Assembly (NCBI RefSeq): GCF_000473165.1
Contig: NZ_AXBE01000012.1
Location: forward strand, 169,644 to 233,643
Length of the DNA: 64,000 bases
Source of the DNA: Leisingera aquimarina DSM 24565
GTDB taxonomy: Bacteria > Pseudomonadota > Alphaproteobacteria > Rhodobacterales > Rhodobacteraceae
Direction: 5' to 3'
The notes under the pieces are model-generated. The model did not search any database and was not told where the DNA came from. It saw only the letters and a program-made list of their open reading frames with translations. The position numbers and the translations under genes were made by a program. Within the stretch, counting starts at the first letter, position 1; each line of letters begins with the position of its first letter. Of the stretch, positions 44,976 through 53,599 are shown piece after piece.

Positions 44976-45711
44976 CTGCCTGCCTCCACATTCTCAAGGA
45001 ACCATTCAAAGAAGGCCTGGAACTCGGCCGCGGCCTCCCGGCCGCTTCTGCTTGAAACCTCACTGACCGGCATGCCTTCCGCCTCAGCCTTTTCGTAAGC
45101 AGTCCGGTTCCGGATTGCATGCGGGATGATGAGCTGCGGAAATTCCGCCGCCATGACCCGCAAGGGCTCGCGCTCCATCTCCTTCACCGCGTCAAACCGG
45201 GACGGCAGCAGCCCCAGGAACTTCACATCCGGGTTGATCTCCCGAACCTCTACCAGAGCTTTCAGGACGGTCTTGATCCCATCCACGGAAAACCGCTTCA
45301 GCTCGATTGGCGCAAGAATGTAGTCGGCAGCCAGCATCGCCCCATAGACGGTTGCGCTGTAGGTCGGCGGCGTGTCGATGATACAAAAGCCCGCCCCCTT
45401 CAGCCCTCGCAGCGCTCCGGCCGTGTTGCGCAAAATAGCATCGTCTCGCACCACCGGCATGTCGGCATGCCCCTCGATCAGCACCAGTTCACCGGGGGCC
45501 GCCCTAAACTCAGGCGGCTCCTCAGCCTCCACCAAGTCGAGCGCATTGCCGGCCACCCGCTGACGTGGCAGCGCCGTCGTGAGATTGCATTGGCTATCCA
45601 GATCAACCGCCACCGTGGAATATCCCGTAAGCATCAAAGAATAGGCAAGCTGTGTGGTGACAGTCGTCTTGCCGGTGCCCCCTTGTTGTTTGTTATGACT
45701 ATGGTTTTCAA
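44972..45711 (-). CDS. parA: ParA-type partition ATPase with a probable frameshift at the P-loop
   Basis: The conserved family start MKTIVITNNKGG is encoded from TTG 45711 in one frame, while GGTGKTTVTTQLAYSL (Walker A) and the rest (DLDSQCNLTTA, CIIDTPPTYSATVYGAMLAA) lie in the next. One G added to the five-base run at 45678-45682 joins them. As written, an open frame from 45799 supplies a different N-terminus before GGTGKTT. The gene forms an operon with parB for plasmid segregation. Confidence 0.85.
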
Positions 45712-45799
45712 TATTCAGTCCTTCCTTGCCGCGCTCGCGCCCGCTTGAGGAGGCCCGGCCGTCAAAAAGCACCGGGCGAATTCTCCGAGGGTTCAGCAA

Positions 45800-46322
45800 T
45801 CACATCGGGCGCGGCAGCAAAATTTGAATGCGTCTTGTTCCGCCCGCCGGACCTTGCTGCAGGCCCTTCATCAGAGAGAACCAGGCACAAGCTCCGAAGC
45901 GGCGGTTGTTCGGGAGAGCACGGAGTCCAAGTGGATTGCGGGCTGCACCCGCGAGGTTCCGGAAAAGAATACCTTCCATGCAGGCCTCTGCCCTTGCGTG
46001 TAATCACCACCTAGAGTTGAATTACCTTCCGTGACGCGGGACTTCAATCACCAAAGCATGATCCTGCCTGCAGTTCCAAGCAACGCAGAGCATCGCGGTT
46101 CAAATTAGCTCATTTGCCGCCCGTGCTTCATTCAGCGGCGGCCCCCTGCCCTATTATTAGGACACTCGGACCACTCGCCGCTTGGCGGCCCCGCGCCGGC
46201 AGCGCAAGCCCATGGCGGCAGGGTCCCTGGCCCCGGCCGCCATGGGCACCGTGAACGGCAAATGAGGAAACACTGCTAATGCAAGGCTAGGCCCTTCTCC
46301 CGGCCACAAGGAACGAGGGAAA
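45800..46322. other. Non-coding region upstream of parA, with a strong inverted repeat
   Basis: No gene recognised in about 520 bp. It contains a perfect 12-bp inverted repeat GCCCATGGCGGC (46208-46219) and GCCGCCATGGGC (46236-46247) with a 16-nt loop and no T tract. Confidence 0.5.
46208..46247. repeat. 12-bp inverted repeat with 16-nt loop
   Basis: GCCCATGGCGGC and GCCGCCATGGGC are perfect arms. The element is downstream of the minus-strand gene that starts at 46854 and ends at 46323, and may be a terminator-like or replication-related structure. Confidence 0.5.
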
Positions 46323-46854
46323 CTATTCGCTGGAAATTTGCGCGGCGTCCCGCGATTTTGCGATCACACCGTCGTGCCGGATAGCGGCAATCGTCGTATC
46401 TGTTCTGCGGGTCAGTTCAACCCCGTCACCCGACACCATCGCCTCCGCAAACTTCGTTTTCTTCAGAACTGCGCCATCTGCCTCCAGGTAGGTCGTATCT
46501 CCGTCGGCTTCTCGGGAAACAGATCCATCCGCAAGGATGCGGATCCACGTCCCATTGACCTGAACGGACAGGCCGGTTTCCTCAACCACGATGCCTTCCC
46601 AACCCGCGCCGGGATCGCGGCGCAGCACGATGTTGTCCGGGCGAAGCTTGATCTGAACGTCTCTCGGATCTTTTGGGGTCCGCAGCTTTGAGGACCACAA
46701 AAGCTTCCTGCTCCTCCGGGTCTGAATGCAGGGTCGCGTTTGCATTCTTCGGCGGCCACACCTTCGCAGTATTGCGCTTCCGTCCGGATGGGTCGCGGTG
46801 AAACCCTATATAGAGCTGTGCCGCCCGCCAAACGCGGTGGATGTTCTTCTTCAC
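46323..46854 (-). pseudogene. Hypothetical protein, frameshifted
   Basis: From GTG 46854 the frame reads KKNIHRVWRAAQLYIGFHRD and ends in EEQEAFVVLKAADPK. The continuing frame to 46323 has DPRDVQIKLRPDNIVLRRDP, then GWEGIVVEETGLSVQVNGTW and an acidic tail. One extra base in the T4 run at 46671-46674 joins them into ~177 residues rich in beta strands. No family was recognised. The second half has regular repeats of short strands (e.g. TWIRILADGSVSREADGDTT), suggesting a beta-sheet fold. Confidence 0.5.
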
Positions 46855-47414
46855 AATAAGTTCCTGTCCCGATCTTATTTCACCCCCTGCCCCACCGGCG
46901 CAGAGCGGCCCGTACCTGGTTCATGTTCTTTGGCTGAAACCGCCGCAGCCTTCGGCTTTCCCTAGCAAGTGATCTTTCGTTTACCATTGCCCACTGCACG
47001 TCGGTGCACCGCTTGATTGCAAGCCACCAAACAAGCTCGCCCCTCTGATGTCACCCTTCACGAGTTCAGGCAATGGATGAAACCGGTGGCTGGCGCTGCA
47101 TCGCTGAGATGGTCTCGGAATTCGCAAGCGGGTGCGAGTACCCTGGGTAGCGCACGCTTGCCTCGGTGCTTTCGCTGCTTGGCCCTTTGGGCATTCCTGA
47201 ACTTTCCTGCCATTGATGCCCCAGAAGCGTGAGAGCTCATGGTGTTCTGTGCTAGATCAGGAAGCGGTGGCCGATGCCAAAGATGCCACCCTTCCTGAGA
47301 AGCGCCCAAGCCTCATTGATCCTGGCGTTTATTATAAACTTTCTGATAGTTCTCACCTCCTTCCCGGCGCGTGACAAACCAGCCGGATCGCGGCCCCGAA
47401 GGGCCGCGCCGGTG
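46855..47414. other. No recognised gene
   Basis: About 560 bp between the hypothetical gene and the DUF3768 gene. Only short overlapping frames with no family resemblance on either strand. Confidence 0.5.
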
Positions 47415-47863
47415 TCAATATTCGCTTGGCAAAAGCAGCGGCAGAACGCGGCGGGTGTTCTTGTGGTCCAGCGGGTCATCTGCCCCGTAACGGTAATCCG
47501 TATCATACAGGTCGAGTTTCCACCACACGACCTTGCCGCAGACCTGAACTGCACCCATGGAGTGATCTCCGTAGGGATCATTGTCCTCGGTGAAATTATC
47601 AAAAACAGCGGTTTCAAGAAGCGCGCGGGTGACAAACTCCGACCCCTCGGCGGAAACACCCCGGGTGGCCACAACACGGCCCTGATAAACCGGATGCCGC
47701 CAATAGGTGCCTGGGCCCGGAAAGCATCGTTTGCCTTGGCGGTTTCAGCCGCCTGCAGTTTCGGGTTAACTATGTTCCCCGCTGCGCAATGCGGGCAGTA
47801 TTCCGCTGCACCTTGCTCCTGTTCAGCCTCTGCGCCGCAGGTATTGCATTGATATTGTGCCAT
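47415..47863 (-). pseudogene. DUF3768 protein with N-terminal zinc ribbon, frameshifted
   Basis: From ATG 47863: MAQYQCNTCGAEAEQEQGAA and CPHC form a small zinc ribbon, then KANDAFRAQAPIGGIRF. The next frame gives QGRVVATRGVSAEGSEF, AVFDNFTEDNDPYGDHSMGA and LDLYDTDYRYGADDPLDHKN to the stop at 47415, the DUF3768 core. One base added to the AAA at 47687-47689 yields RFYQGRVV and ~149 residues. DUF3768 proteins are common on alphaproteobacterial plasmids; function unknown. Confidence 0.75.
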
Positions 47864-48405
47864 TTCGGCCTCCTTTTGATGGGGCGTTGGGGTTTGGTGC
47901 CCTTCTTCCGCCAATGGGCGCGGCCTCTCTGCACTGCCAGCTGAAAGACCCGTGTCTTTCGGCTGGCAGAGCGGGGAGGGCGAAGCCCTGCCAGCGGACT
48001 GGGCAAGCGCCGCGCAATGCGCGGCGCTTGCCCCTTGACCGGCCTGGCCCAGGATGCGGGCGGACAAAGTTCAATGAAACATGCCGGGGCTGGGGTGAGC
48101 GGGCGCAGCCCGCCGATCCCCTGCCCTGTCGCCTGGACCACGCAATCCGCGCGCCCCGCGCGGATTTCTTCTATTTCAAAGTGCAGTCCGACGCCCAGAC
48201 GAGGTGGTGGCCGTCAACCGCCCACCTTCGAAACATCTCGCACGCCCCGAATAGCTCGCCCCCAAGAAACTCTGTGCGCTGCCCGGCGAGTACCTCCACT
48301 ATAAGGACTGCGTAGCCAAGCAGACCTTCGGGAACGGGAGGCCGTCGTGGTGAGGTTTTTCTCGAAGCCGGCCGCGCCGTGAGGACACTGGCGAACTTGG
48401 GCCAA
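47864..48405. other. Non-coding region with three strong hairpins
   Basis: The ~540-bp stretch between DUF3768 and the tacT gene has no convincing gene. Its left part is dominated by the hairpins described at 47934-48033. Confidence 0.5.
47934..48033. repeat. Cluster of three hairpins upstream of DUF3768
   Basis: Hairpin 1: CTGCCAGC-t-GAAAGAC with GTCTTTC-g-GCTGGCAG, loop CCGT (47934-47969; 15 of 16 pairs, the t/g being wobble). Hairpin 2: AGGGC-GAA-GCCCT (about 47977-47989). Hairpin 3: GGGCAAGCGCCGCGC with GCGCGGCGCTTGCCC, loop AAT (48001-48033; 15 perfect pairs). All three lie within 100 bp, 71 bp before the DUF3768 start. Confidence 0.75.
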
Positions 48406-48951
48406 TTATTCCGCGATCAGTTTACGAACGACACTTACAGGCAAGAACATCCGCAACGGGTTCGAGGACAGCGACTGAAACCCATAGCTTTCATAAAGCG
48501 CCTTGCGCCGCGCAACCCGGTCAGGATTCCCGCAGTCAAGAACGTCAAGCATGACGATTGCCATACCGATAGCATCAGCTGCAGCGGCTATCCGGCGTAG
48601 CGCATCGACGAGCAGATCCCCCCCATAGCCCCCACCCCGGAAATTCTGATCACGGCCGATCATCGAGATATAGGCCGCCGGAATGTTGCCGTGTGCAGGC
48701 CGTGTACGGGCAAATTTCGAAGGTAGATCTCCGTAGTGCACTGCATGCGCATTGAGGGCGTAAAAGCCAATTACGCTGCCTTCACTCGTGGACATGACAA
48801 AAAGCCGGACATTGTCCGCCTTGGCGAGTTTGTTCGCAGTCTTCTGGAAGTAATTGTCAACTTGCTCCACGCCGCAAGAAAAGACCGTTCGATCGTGCTT
48901 GGAAGGATCGATCGGCTCGATGACGCTGCCAGCAGACTCTGTTGCAGCCAT
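48406..48951 (-). CDS. tacT: TacT-type GNAT acetyltransferase toxin
   Basis: TacT toxins acetylate aminoacyl-tRNA and stop translation. The 181-residue protein has the GNAT fold with FSCGVEQVDNYFQ (~25), NVRLFVMSTSEGSVIGFYAL (~48) and the acetyl-CoA loop RDQNFRGGGYGGDLLVDALR (~100), then YESYGFQSL near the C-terminus. It overlaps the RHH antitoxin gene by 1 bp. All expected motifs are intact. Confidence 0.9.
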   Translation of the reverse strand: MAATESAGSVIEPIDPSKHDRTVFSCGVEQVDNYFQKTANKLAKADNVRLFVMSTSEGSVIGFYALNAHAVHYGDLPSKFARTRPAHGNIPAAYISMIGRDQNFRGGGYGGDLLVDALRRIAAAADAIGMAIVMLDVLDCGNPDRVARRKALYESYGFQSLSSNPLRMFLPVSVVRKLIAE

Positions 48952-49259
48952 TATTTTGAGGTAACGGTTTGTCTGTGCCTGCGGAAAGCCGCAGCCAATG
49001 CTTCAGTGGGCGCTGCAGGCGCGTCCAGAGCCGTGAAAAATGCTTCATGATCGACCGGCTGCAACACAGTGCGCTCATGAGCCGAAATCGTTGCCAGGGC
49101 AGCCTGGTAAGCTGCATTCATCGTGAAGACAGAGTCGTCCACACCGGACAGGGCCGCAGCTTGCTGGATCGCGTTTTTAATACGCGGCTTGGTCCGGAAG
49201 TTCATCCGGGCTTCGTTGCGCTCATCTATGGCGCGGATGGTGTCGTGGAAACCAAGCAT
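48951..49259 (-). CDS. tacA: TacA-type DUF1778 antitoxin
   Basis: A 102-residue ribbon-helix-helix antitoxin. The RHH part is residues ~17-60 (RMNFRTKPRIKNAIQQAAAL and MNAAYQAALATIS). The C-terminal helix neutralises TacT. A perfect 10-bp-arm inverted repeat lies 27 bp upstream and is the probable autoregulatory operator. Confidence 0.88.
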   Translation of the reverse strand: MLGFHDTIRAIDERNEARMNFRTKPRIKNAIQQAAALSGVDDSVFTMNAAYQAALATISAHERTVLQPVDHEAFFTALDAPAAPTEALAAAFRRHRQTVTSK

Positions 49260-49285
49260 AGCCGCCTCCTACTACATGAACCCAC

Positions 49286-49308
49286 ATGTACGTCAGATTG
49301 ACGTACAT
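49286..49308. promoter_or_regulatory. TacA operator-like inverted repeat
   Basis: ATGTACGTCA and TGACGTACAT are perfect 10-bp arms separated by GAT, 27 bp upstream of tacA. It is the expected type of site for an RHH antitoxin that represses its own operon. Confidence 0.7.
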
Positions 49309-49338
49309 TTCAAGAGGCCACTTTTAAGACTTCAATTG

Positions 49339-49377
49339 AACTTCTCCCTGCGGCCGACCGTGTCGCAGGGAGAAGTT
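49339..49377. repeat. 14-bp perfect inverted repeat with 11-nt loop
   Basis: AACTTCTCCCTGCG (49339-49352) and CGCAGGGAGAAGTT (49364-49377) form a long stem. It lies between the TacA operator and the insertion-sequence remnant. It could be a terminator without T tract or a transposon-related end. Confidence 0.6.
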
Positions 49378-49388
49378 TACCGGCGTAG

Positions 49389-49583
49389 CTGGCCTGGCAG
49401 AAGGCCACCAGTTACGGCCAGAGATCACGCAGCGAGGCTCAGATCGGGCGCTAAAAGAACGTCATCGAACCTGACCTGCGCAGCTGCAAAATGGAGACCC
49501 AGACAACCGAAACCCGGACCGCTGTCAAAGCCCTCAACCGCATGACCCGCCTCGGTCGTGCGACCTATGAGCGTTTCGCATAA
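49389..49583 (+). pseudogene. Insertion-sequence transposase C-terminal remnant
   Basis: In one frame: LAWQKATSYGQRSRSEAQIG R, a TAA where a Tyr codon is expected, then KNVIEPDLRSCKMETQTTET and AVKALNRMTRLGRATYERFA, ending at 49583. This is the conserved end of an IS-type DDE transposase (YGQRSRSE-IGRYK pattern). It has no N-terminal part and one nonsense codon. Confidence 0.7.
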
Positions 49584-49604
49584 TGAACCGGTGAAGGGAC
49601 AAGT

Positions 49605-49736
49605 ATGGCCAAAGCTCTATTCATGCAACACGGTTTGTCCCCGGCTGACGGCCGGTATGCAAATCTCTATGACAACATTTGGGCGCCGGCCGGAACCCCT
49701 GCCCCGGTCATCGCATCCGGCATCTTCGACTTTTAG
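49605..49736 (+). CDS. Small 43-residue protein of unknown function
   Basis: ATG at 49605 follows GAAGGGAC. The frame encodes MAKALFMQHGLSPADGRYAN, then LYDNIWAPAGTPAPVIASGI and FDF before TAG. Composition (Pro, Ala, aromatic) is protein-like. No family recognised, and it may be a fragment. Confidence 0.35.
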   Translation: MAKALFMQHGLSPADGRYANLYDNIWAPAGTPAPVIASGIFDF

Positions 49737-49799
49737 GCGAAGCTTGGTGCCACACATAAATCGACCTGCAGCTCGATCTCTGATCATGCTCCAGTCTGG

Positions 49800-50092
49800 A
49801 TGCGCAACGACACGGATGCAAAATTTACAATCCTGGACGCTGCAATCCCCGCTTCGCCTGGCTCGTCAGCGGCAGGCAGTTATCAGTTCAGCTCGGAGGC
49901 TGCCGGTCCTATTCGAGGAAACCGGAAATCGAAGATCTACCACCTCGATGGCTGTTCAGGATTTGGCGAATTTCTGCAAGGAACGTGGTCGTCTTCGAGT
50001 CAGACTGAGCGGCCGAGGCCCAAGGATACCGCAAGGCAAAGAACTGCGATCGGGTTCTTCGTAAACCGAGTGAAACATTACGGAGGATTTGA
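49800..50092 (+). pseudogene. Nuclease-tail (GNRxSKIYHL-type) fragment
   Basis: The + strand encodes EAAGPIRGNRKSKIYHLDGC, a motif found at the C-terminus of small secreted nucleases. After CSGFGE the frame slips by one base, and the usual continuation ISARNVVVFESD is found, followed by an in-frame TGA and AAEAQGYRKAKNCDRVLRKP to a stop at 50092. Two lesions make it non-functional. Confidence 0.5.
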
Positions 50093-51206
50093 CCACCGTC
50101 AAATGGCCAACGGCTCCGCAACAGCTTTCGTTGGGATTTCGGCAGCGCCATAGAGGGCAGGTCAAGAGTCCTGGATTCCGGAACGTCTTGAATCGCGTCG
50201 GCACATCGCCACAGCTCCTTCACCCCAGCGAGTTGGCCATGGCCAACTCCGTGCTCTTGTGGTCGGCCCTGCCCGCGGCACACGCCAGATCCGCGTTCTG
50301 CTGAGCCGGTGATGAATTCACCGAAACCAAGTACAACGAGAGCCTCTGTGCAAGTTGGCCATGGCCAACTTCTGATTTTAAGACCCCCGCTAGTGCGACT
50401 AATCTCAACCGAAATGACGATCGAATGACCGCTATCGGAGCCGGCAGGCCATTTCCAGGAGCAGCTCATATCTCTGCGTTTGGCTAAAACCCTGACAAAC
50501 ATTGCCCATGAGGTGGCCAACTTTTTAGTCAGCCCTTTCGGCGGCCTCAGGATCAATCCTTGTCATGAGCCATACGTCTTGAGCGAGTAGCTGAGCGTAC
50601 CAGGCTGTCGATAAAGGGTAGCTCCGGGCAAGAGGTGGAAGCTGCCAGACTGATCGCTTGAAAAAGTGCTCGCATCTGCAAATGCTGCGCGGTCCAGCAT
50701 AGTCAGCACGATGGCTTGCGGCTGATCGAATCCCGAACTGTGGGGTTATCACGTGCCTCGCTATGGCAAATCAAGCAAGCAACAAGATTATGGAGTTCCA
50801 GATATAGCCAGGCGATAACCTTTCATGACGGGATCGGCTGGTCGAGATCTATGGCTTCAAACGCATTTCAATGCAGCGAATTGCGCCGGGCGCGAAAGCT
50901 GCCTTTGGAAAGAGCTGAGCATAGCCAACACTACGATCCCGCGCGATGGTTGGCGCCGTTTGCAGAGTGCGGGAATGGCGTTTACGGCAGCGCACTAGGG
51001 CAGGGCGGCTATCTAAAAAGCCTTGACGGCGCAGGCATACCCTCATCGTGCAAAGCGTCATGCAGGCAGATGAGCAGAAGGCAGGCTTGCGAAGAGAACG
51101 TTGGCCGAGGCCAACACCCTTGCGCGCCTGTTCAGTCCCTTGCAGCGCCTGTTGGGGGATGGGGCGCCAAGCCTCATCAGGAAGGGATTAGGCCTCCAAT
51201 AGCGCA
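50093..51206. other. Non-coding region downstream of repC with palindromes
   Basis: About 1.1 kb with no convincing gene on either strand. It contains three GTTGGCC-type palindromes (50231-50248, 50352-50371, 51110-51125), so it may belong to the replicon's partition region. Confidence 0.55.
50231..51125. repeat. GTTGGCC-type palindromes downstream of repC (candidate RepB sites)
   Basis: AGTTGGCCATGGCCAACT at 50231-50248, AAGTTGGCCATGGCCAACTT at 50352-50371, and GTTGGCCGAGGCCAAC at 51110-51125. A similar element lies between repB and repC (52551). RepABC centromeres are GTT-N4-NN-N4-AAC-type palindromes, which these fit. Confidence 0.6.
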
Positions 51207-52361
51207 TTACAACGGTTTCCTAATGCTGCCGTACGCGACAGAGTGGTTATGACCTGCAAGGCTGATAAGGTATGCTTCCGGGCGTTCGATGTGCATCGCA
51301 TTCTCAGCGATATAGTTCAGAGATCTCAAGAGCTCTCCGAGCCCGAGCCTTGCCTGGGTCTTCGCTAGGCATTCCCAGCCAATCCCAACATAGTTCGCCA
51401 TCGTCTGCACGATGGTTTGCAGATCCTGATGGCTCTTGGGTGGCTTGGGGAAGAGCTCCGCGATTTCTCTGCATTCATTCCACAGTTCCAGAAGCGAAGC
51501 ATCGCTTCTCTGCGAGACTTTAAATGTATCTGTTTTTTGTGACTCTACTTGGCGGACATTTTGACCGTTCCCGGCGGACTCTTTCGCGGTTTCCACATGC
51601 TTGCGGTCATGGGCTGTACGCGGTTCGTTGGCTTTGATTTCCCCAGTGCAAGGATGCTCGCTGGGGTTCAGGTTGTGGGAAACATCCTGAACTTCGGAGA
51701 TTTCCTTGAGCCGGGTCAGCAGTGATTTGACTTCTCTCAGCTTCAAAGTTGACCGGCGAAGGATGGTTTTTGCTTGGGTCACATACTCCAGAATCTCATC
51801 GGTCAGTGTATGTGCAGCCTTCAGCAGATCGGCGCGCAGTGTCAGTGCCTGGGCGCGCAATCCGCGAATTTCTTCCTCTTCCAGCTCAATGTCGGCGGCC
51901 ATCTGGATAATGTTGTCCGCGGCCAACAGGAGGGGGGTAAGATCCAGTCCGTAGGCCGCGCAGACTTTGCCGTTCGATTTGATAGGAAAACGCTTCCTGG
52001 TCGCGCTATCACGTCGACGCAGAAGGCCGAGTTTCACCAGCTTTGAAACATGTCGGCGCAAGACGCGCTCGCACATATTGTTTGCGCGGCCGCAAATGGT
52101 CTGGTTCGAAGCATAGATCACTAGAATGAAGCTTGGATCTACCGGCAGCTCCGCGCCCGTTTTGGTTTCCCGGCAGGGCAGAAAACTCAGCAAAGTATCA
52201 ACAACAAGAACATCGCCTGTAGTGAGTCCGATTTTGCTGCGGCACTTGCGCAATGCGCGCATGAGATCTCTGCGCAGTACCGGCCGGAAGCCTGCGTGGT
52301 CAGTTTGGACACAGCTCAACTGTGCCCCGGCACTGCATGCCGCGGATGTGATGGTTTTCAT
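51207..52361 (-). CDS. repC: Plasmid replication initiator RepC
   Basis: RepC binds the origin, which in repABC plasmids lies inside repC, and starts replication. The 384-residue protein has the RepC N-terminal domain: KIGLTTGDVLVVDTLLSFLP (~42), ASNQTICGRANNMCERVLRR (~85) and KLVKLGLLRRRDSATRKRFP, an HTH-like fold. The C-terminal half is helical. It is third in the operon; the 263-bp repB-repC gap holds the antisense RNA. Its presence marks the DNA as a repABC replicon. Confidence 0.93.
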   Translation of the reverse strand: MKTITSAACSAGAQLSCVQTDHAGFRPVLRRDLMRALRKCRSKIGLTTGDVLVVDTLLSFLPCRETKTGAELPVDPSFILVIYASNQTICGRANNMCERVLRRHVSKLVKLGLLRRRDSATRKRFPIKSNGKVCAAYGLDLTPLLLAADNIIQMAADIELEEEEIRGLRAQALTLRADLLKAAHTLTDEILEYVTQAKTILRRSTLKLREVKSLLTRLKEISEVQDVSHNLNPSEHPCTGEIKANEPRTAHDRKHVETAKESAGNGQNVRQVESQKTDTFKVSQRSDASLLELWNECREIAELFPKPPKSHQDLQTIVQTMANYVGIGWECLAKTQARLGLGELLRSLNYIAENAMHIERPEAYLISLAGHNHSVAYGSIRKPL

Positions 52362-52439
52362 GCCTTTTCAGACGGCAAAAAGGTACCGTTCACCGAAATC
52401 GGTGTTGCAGTGGTTCGGTTTTCGGGGTACCAAGTAAGT

Positions 52440-52495
52440 GTCTAAGTTACAGGGACCCTCTGTAAAGCCTCACCGCTTTCGGGGGGTTTCTTTTT
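52440..52495 (+). ncRNA. Antisense countertranscript RNA (incA-type) of repABC
   Basis: On the strand opposite to repABC, TTGCAG (52405) and TACCAA (52428) with 17-bp spacing resemble a promoter. A ~55-nt transcript from ~52440 would end at a GC stem with a G run (around AAAGCCTCACC and GGGGGGTTT, 52464-52488) followed by CTTTTT. Length, place (repB-repC gap) and orientation match known repABC antisense RNAs, which limit repC expression. Confidence 0.6.
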
Positions 52496-52550
52496 GCTTA
52501 AGTGTCTGCCTCCTTTGTGTTTTTGCTTCTGCTGCTCAACTCACCATGGG

Positions 52551-52621
52551 GTTGGCCATGGGCAACTTAATGAAATCAATGACTTACAGGAATTGGCCAA
52601 GCGAAAGCCCTGGCCAATTCC
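52551..52621. repeat. Palindromes in the repB-repC gap
   Basis: GTTGGCCATGGGCAAC (52551-52566) is one base from the GTTGGCCATGGCCAAC palindromes downstream of repC. A second, larger inverted repeat, GGAATTGGCCA (52589-52599) and TGGCCAATTCC (52611-52621), lies immediately after the repB stop. They are candidate parS or RNA-structure elements. Confidence 0.55.
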
Positions 52622-52624
52622 CGA

Positions 52625-53599
52625 TCACGAACCCTTCTTTGACCAGGTCTCGTATAGAGACGACAGGTTGCTTTTGACGAATTCAATGAATTCTTCCTCC
52701 TGCTTTCCGCCGACCTGGATTGTCAGTTTTCCCTTGCCTACCTGGTATTTCACCTGAGAGCCCGGGAGCTGCGTCGGAGCCGGGGCAGGGGGGCTTTCCG
52801 GCTTAGCGGCCCGTGTCGGCGTAGCGGCACGTCGTTCAATCTCCTGCAATGCTTCGATGAGCTTGTTTACCCTGGCTGGAGCCCCTTCGGCTTCATCCGG
52901 TATCAGCGCGATCATCTTATCCTCTGAAGGCGCGCACTCAAGCAGCGCCAAGCGCCGAAGTTCCATCCAGGGGCGCCTGCCGACATCATGAGCGGCACCA
53001 ATGCGGTTAACTACACCTGCCGGGATGTCTCGCACGATCGACAACAGGCGGCTGAGCGTGCCCTTATCAACTGCGAGTGCTTCACAGATCTCAGTGCGTG
53101 AAAACTCTGCCTTTTCGAGCTCCGTTGCAAAGACCGCCTGTTCAATGAAGCTGCGCTCTAGGCGGGCTGAGTTTTCAAGTGCCTGCGAGACAAGGGCCTC
53201 ACGCAGGTTCATCTCTTTGATTAGTGCGCGGACCCTAATTCCTAGCCTGCGGCATGCAGCAATGCGGCGTCGACCATAAACAACCTCATAGCGCGGTCCT
53301 TCGCCCCGGCGGAACCGGAGCATAACAGGAAGTTCCTGGCCGGAGTTGCGGATTGATTCAACAAGGGGGTCCAGTCCAACCGTAACGTCGAACCGGTCCG
53401 AAATATCGGAATCAGCAATGTCGGATACATCAACATCTTGGGCCGCCTGAGAAGCAACCTGCGTCAAGACATCAGACATGTTTAGCAACGATTTAGGCGC
53501 GCCCTCTTTCGATGGCGCGGCCGCAACTGAAGGAGCAGGGGCCTCCGACTTCTTTTCCGCCATTTTTTGGAGACTTTTAGCGAGCAGGTCACGCTTCAT
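52625..53599 (-). CDS. repB: Plasmid partition protein RepB
   Basis: RepB binds the plasmid's centromere and works with RepA. The 324-residue protein has VTVGLDPLVESIRNSGQELP (~70), the CTP-type box VVYGRRRIAACRRLGI (~107), SQALENSARLERSFIEQAVF (~135) and an HTH (FSRTEICEALAVDKGTLSRL, ~158). The start overlaps the repA end by 11 bp. Confidence 0.93.
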   Translation of the reverse strand: MKRDLLAKSLQKMAEKKSEAPAPSVAAAPSKEGAPKSLLNMSDVLTQVASQAAQDVDVSDIADSDISDRFDVTVGLDPLVESIRNSGQELPVMLRFRRGEGPRYEVVYGRRRIAACRRLGIRVRALIKEMNLREALVSQALENSARLERSFIEQAVFATELEKAEFSRTEICEALAVDKGTLSRLLSIVRDIPAGVVNRIGAAHDVGRRPWMELRRLALLECAPSEDKMIALIPDEAEGAPARVNKLIEALQEIERRAATPTRAAKPESPPAPAPTQLPGSQVKYQVGKGKLTIQVGGKQEEEFIEFVKSNLSSLYETWSKKGS

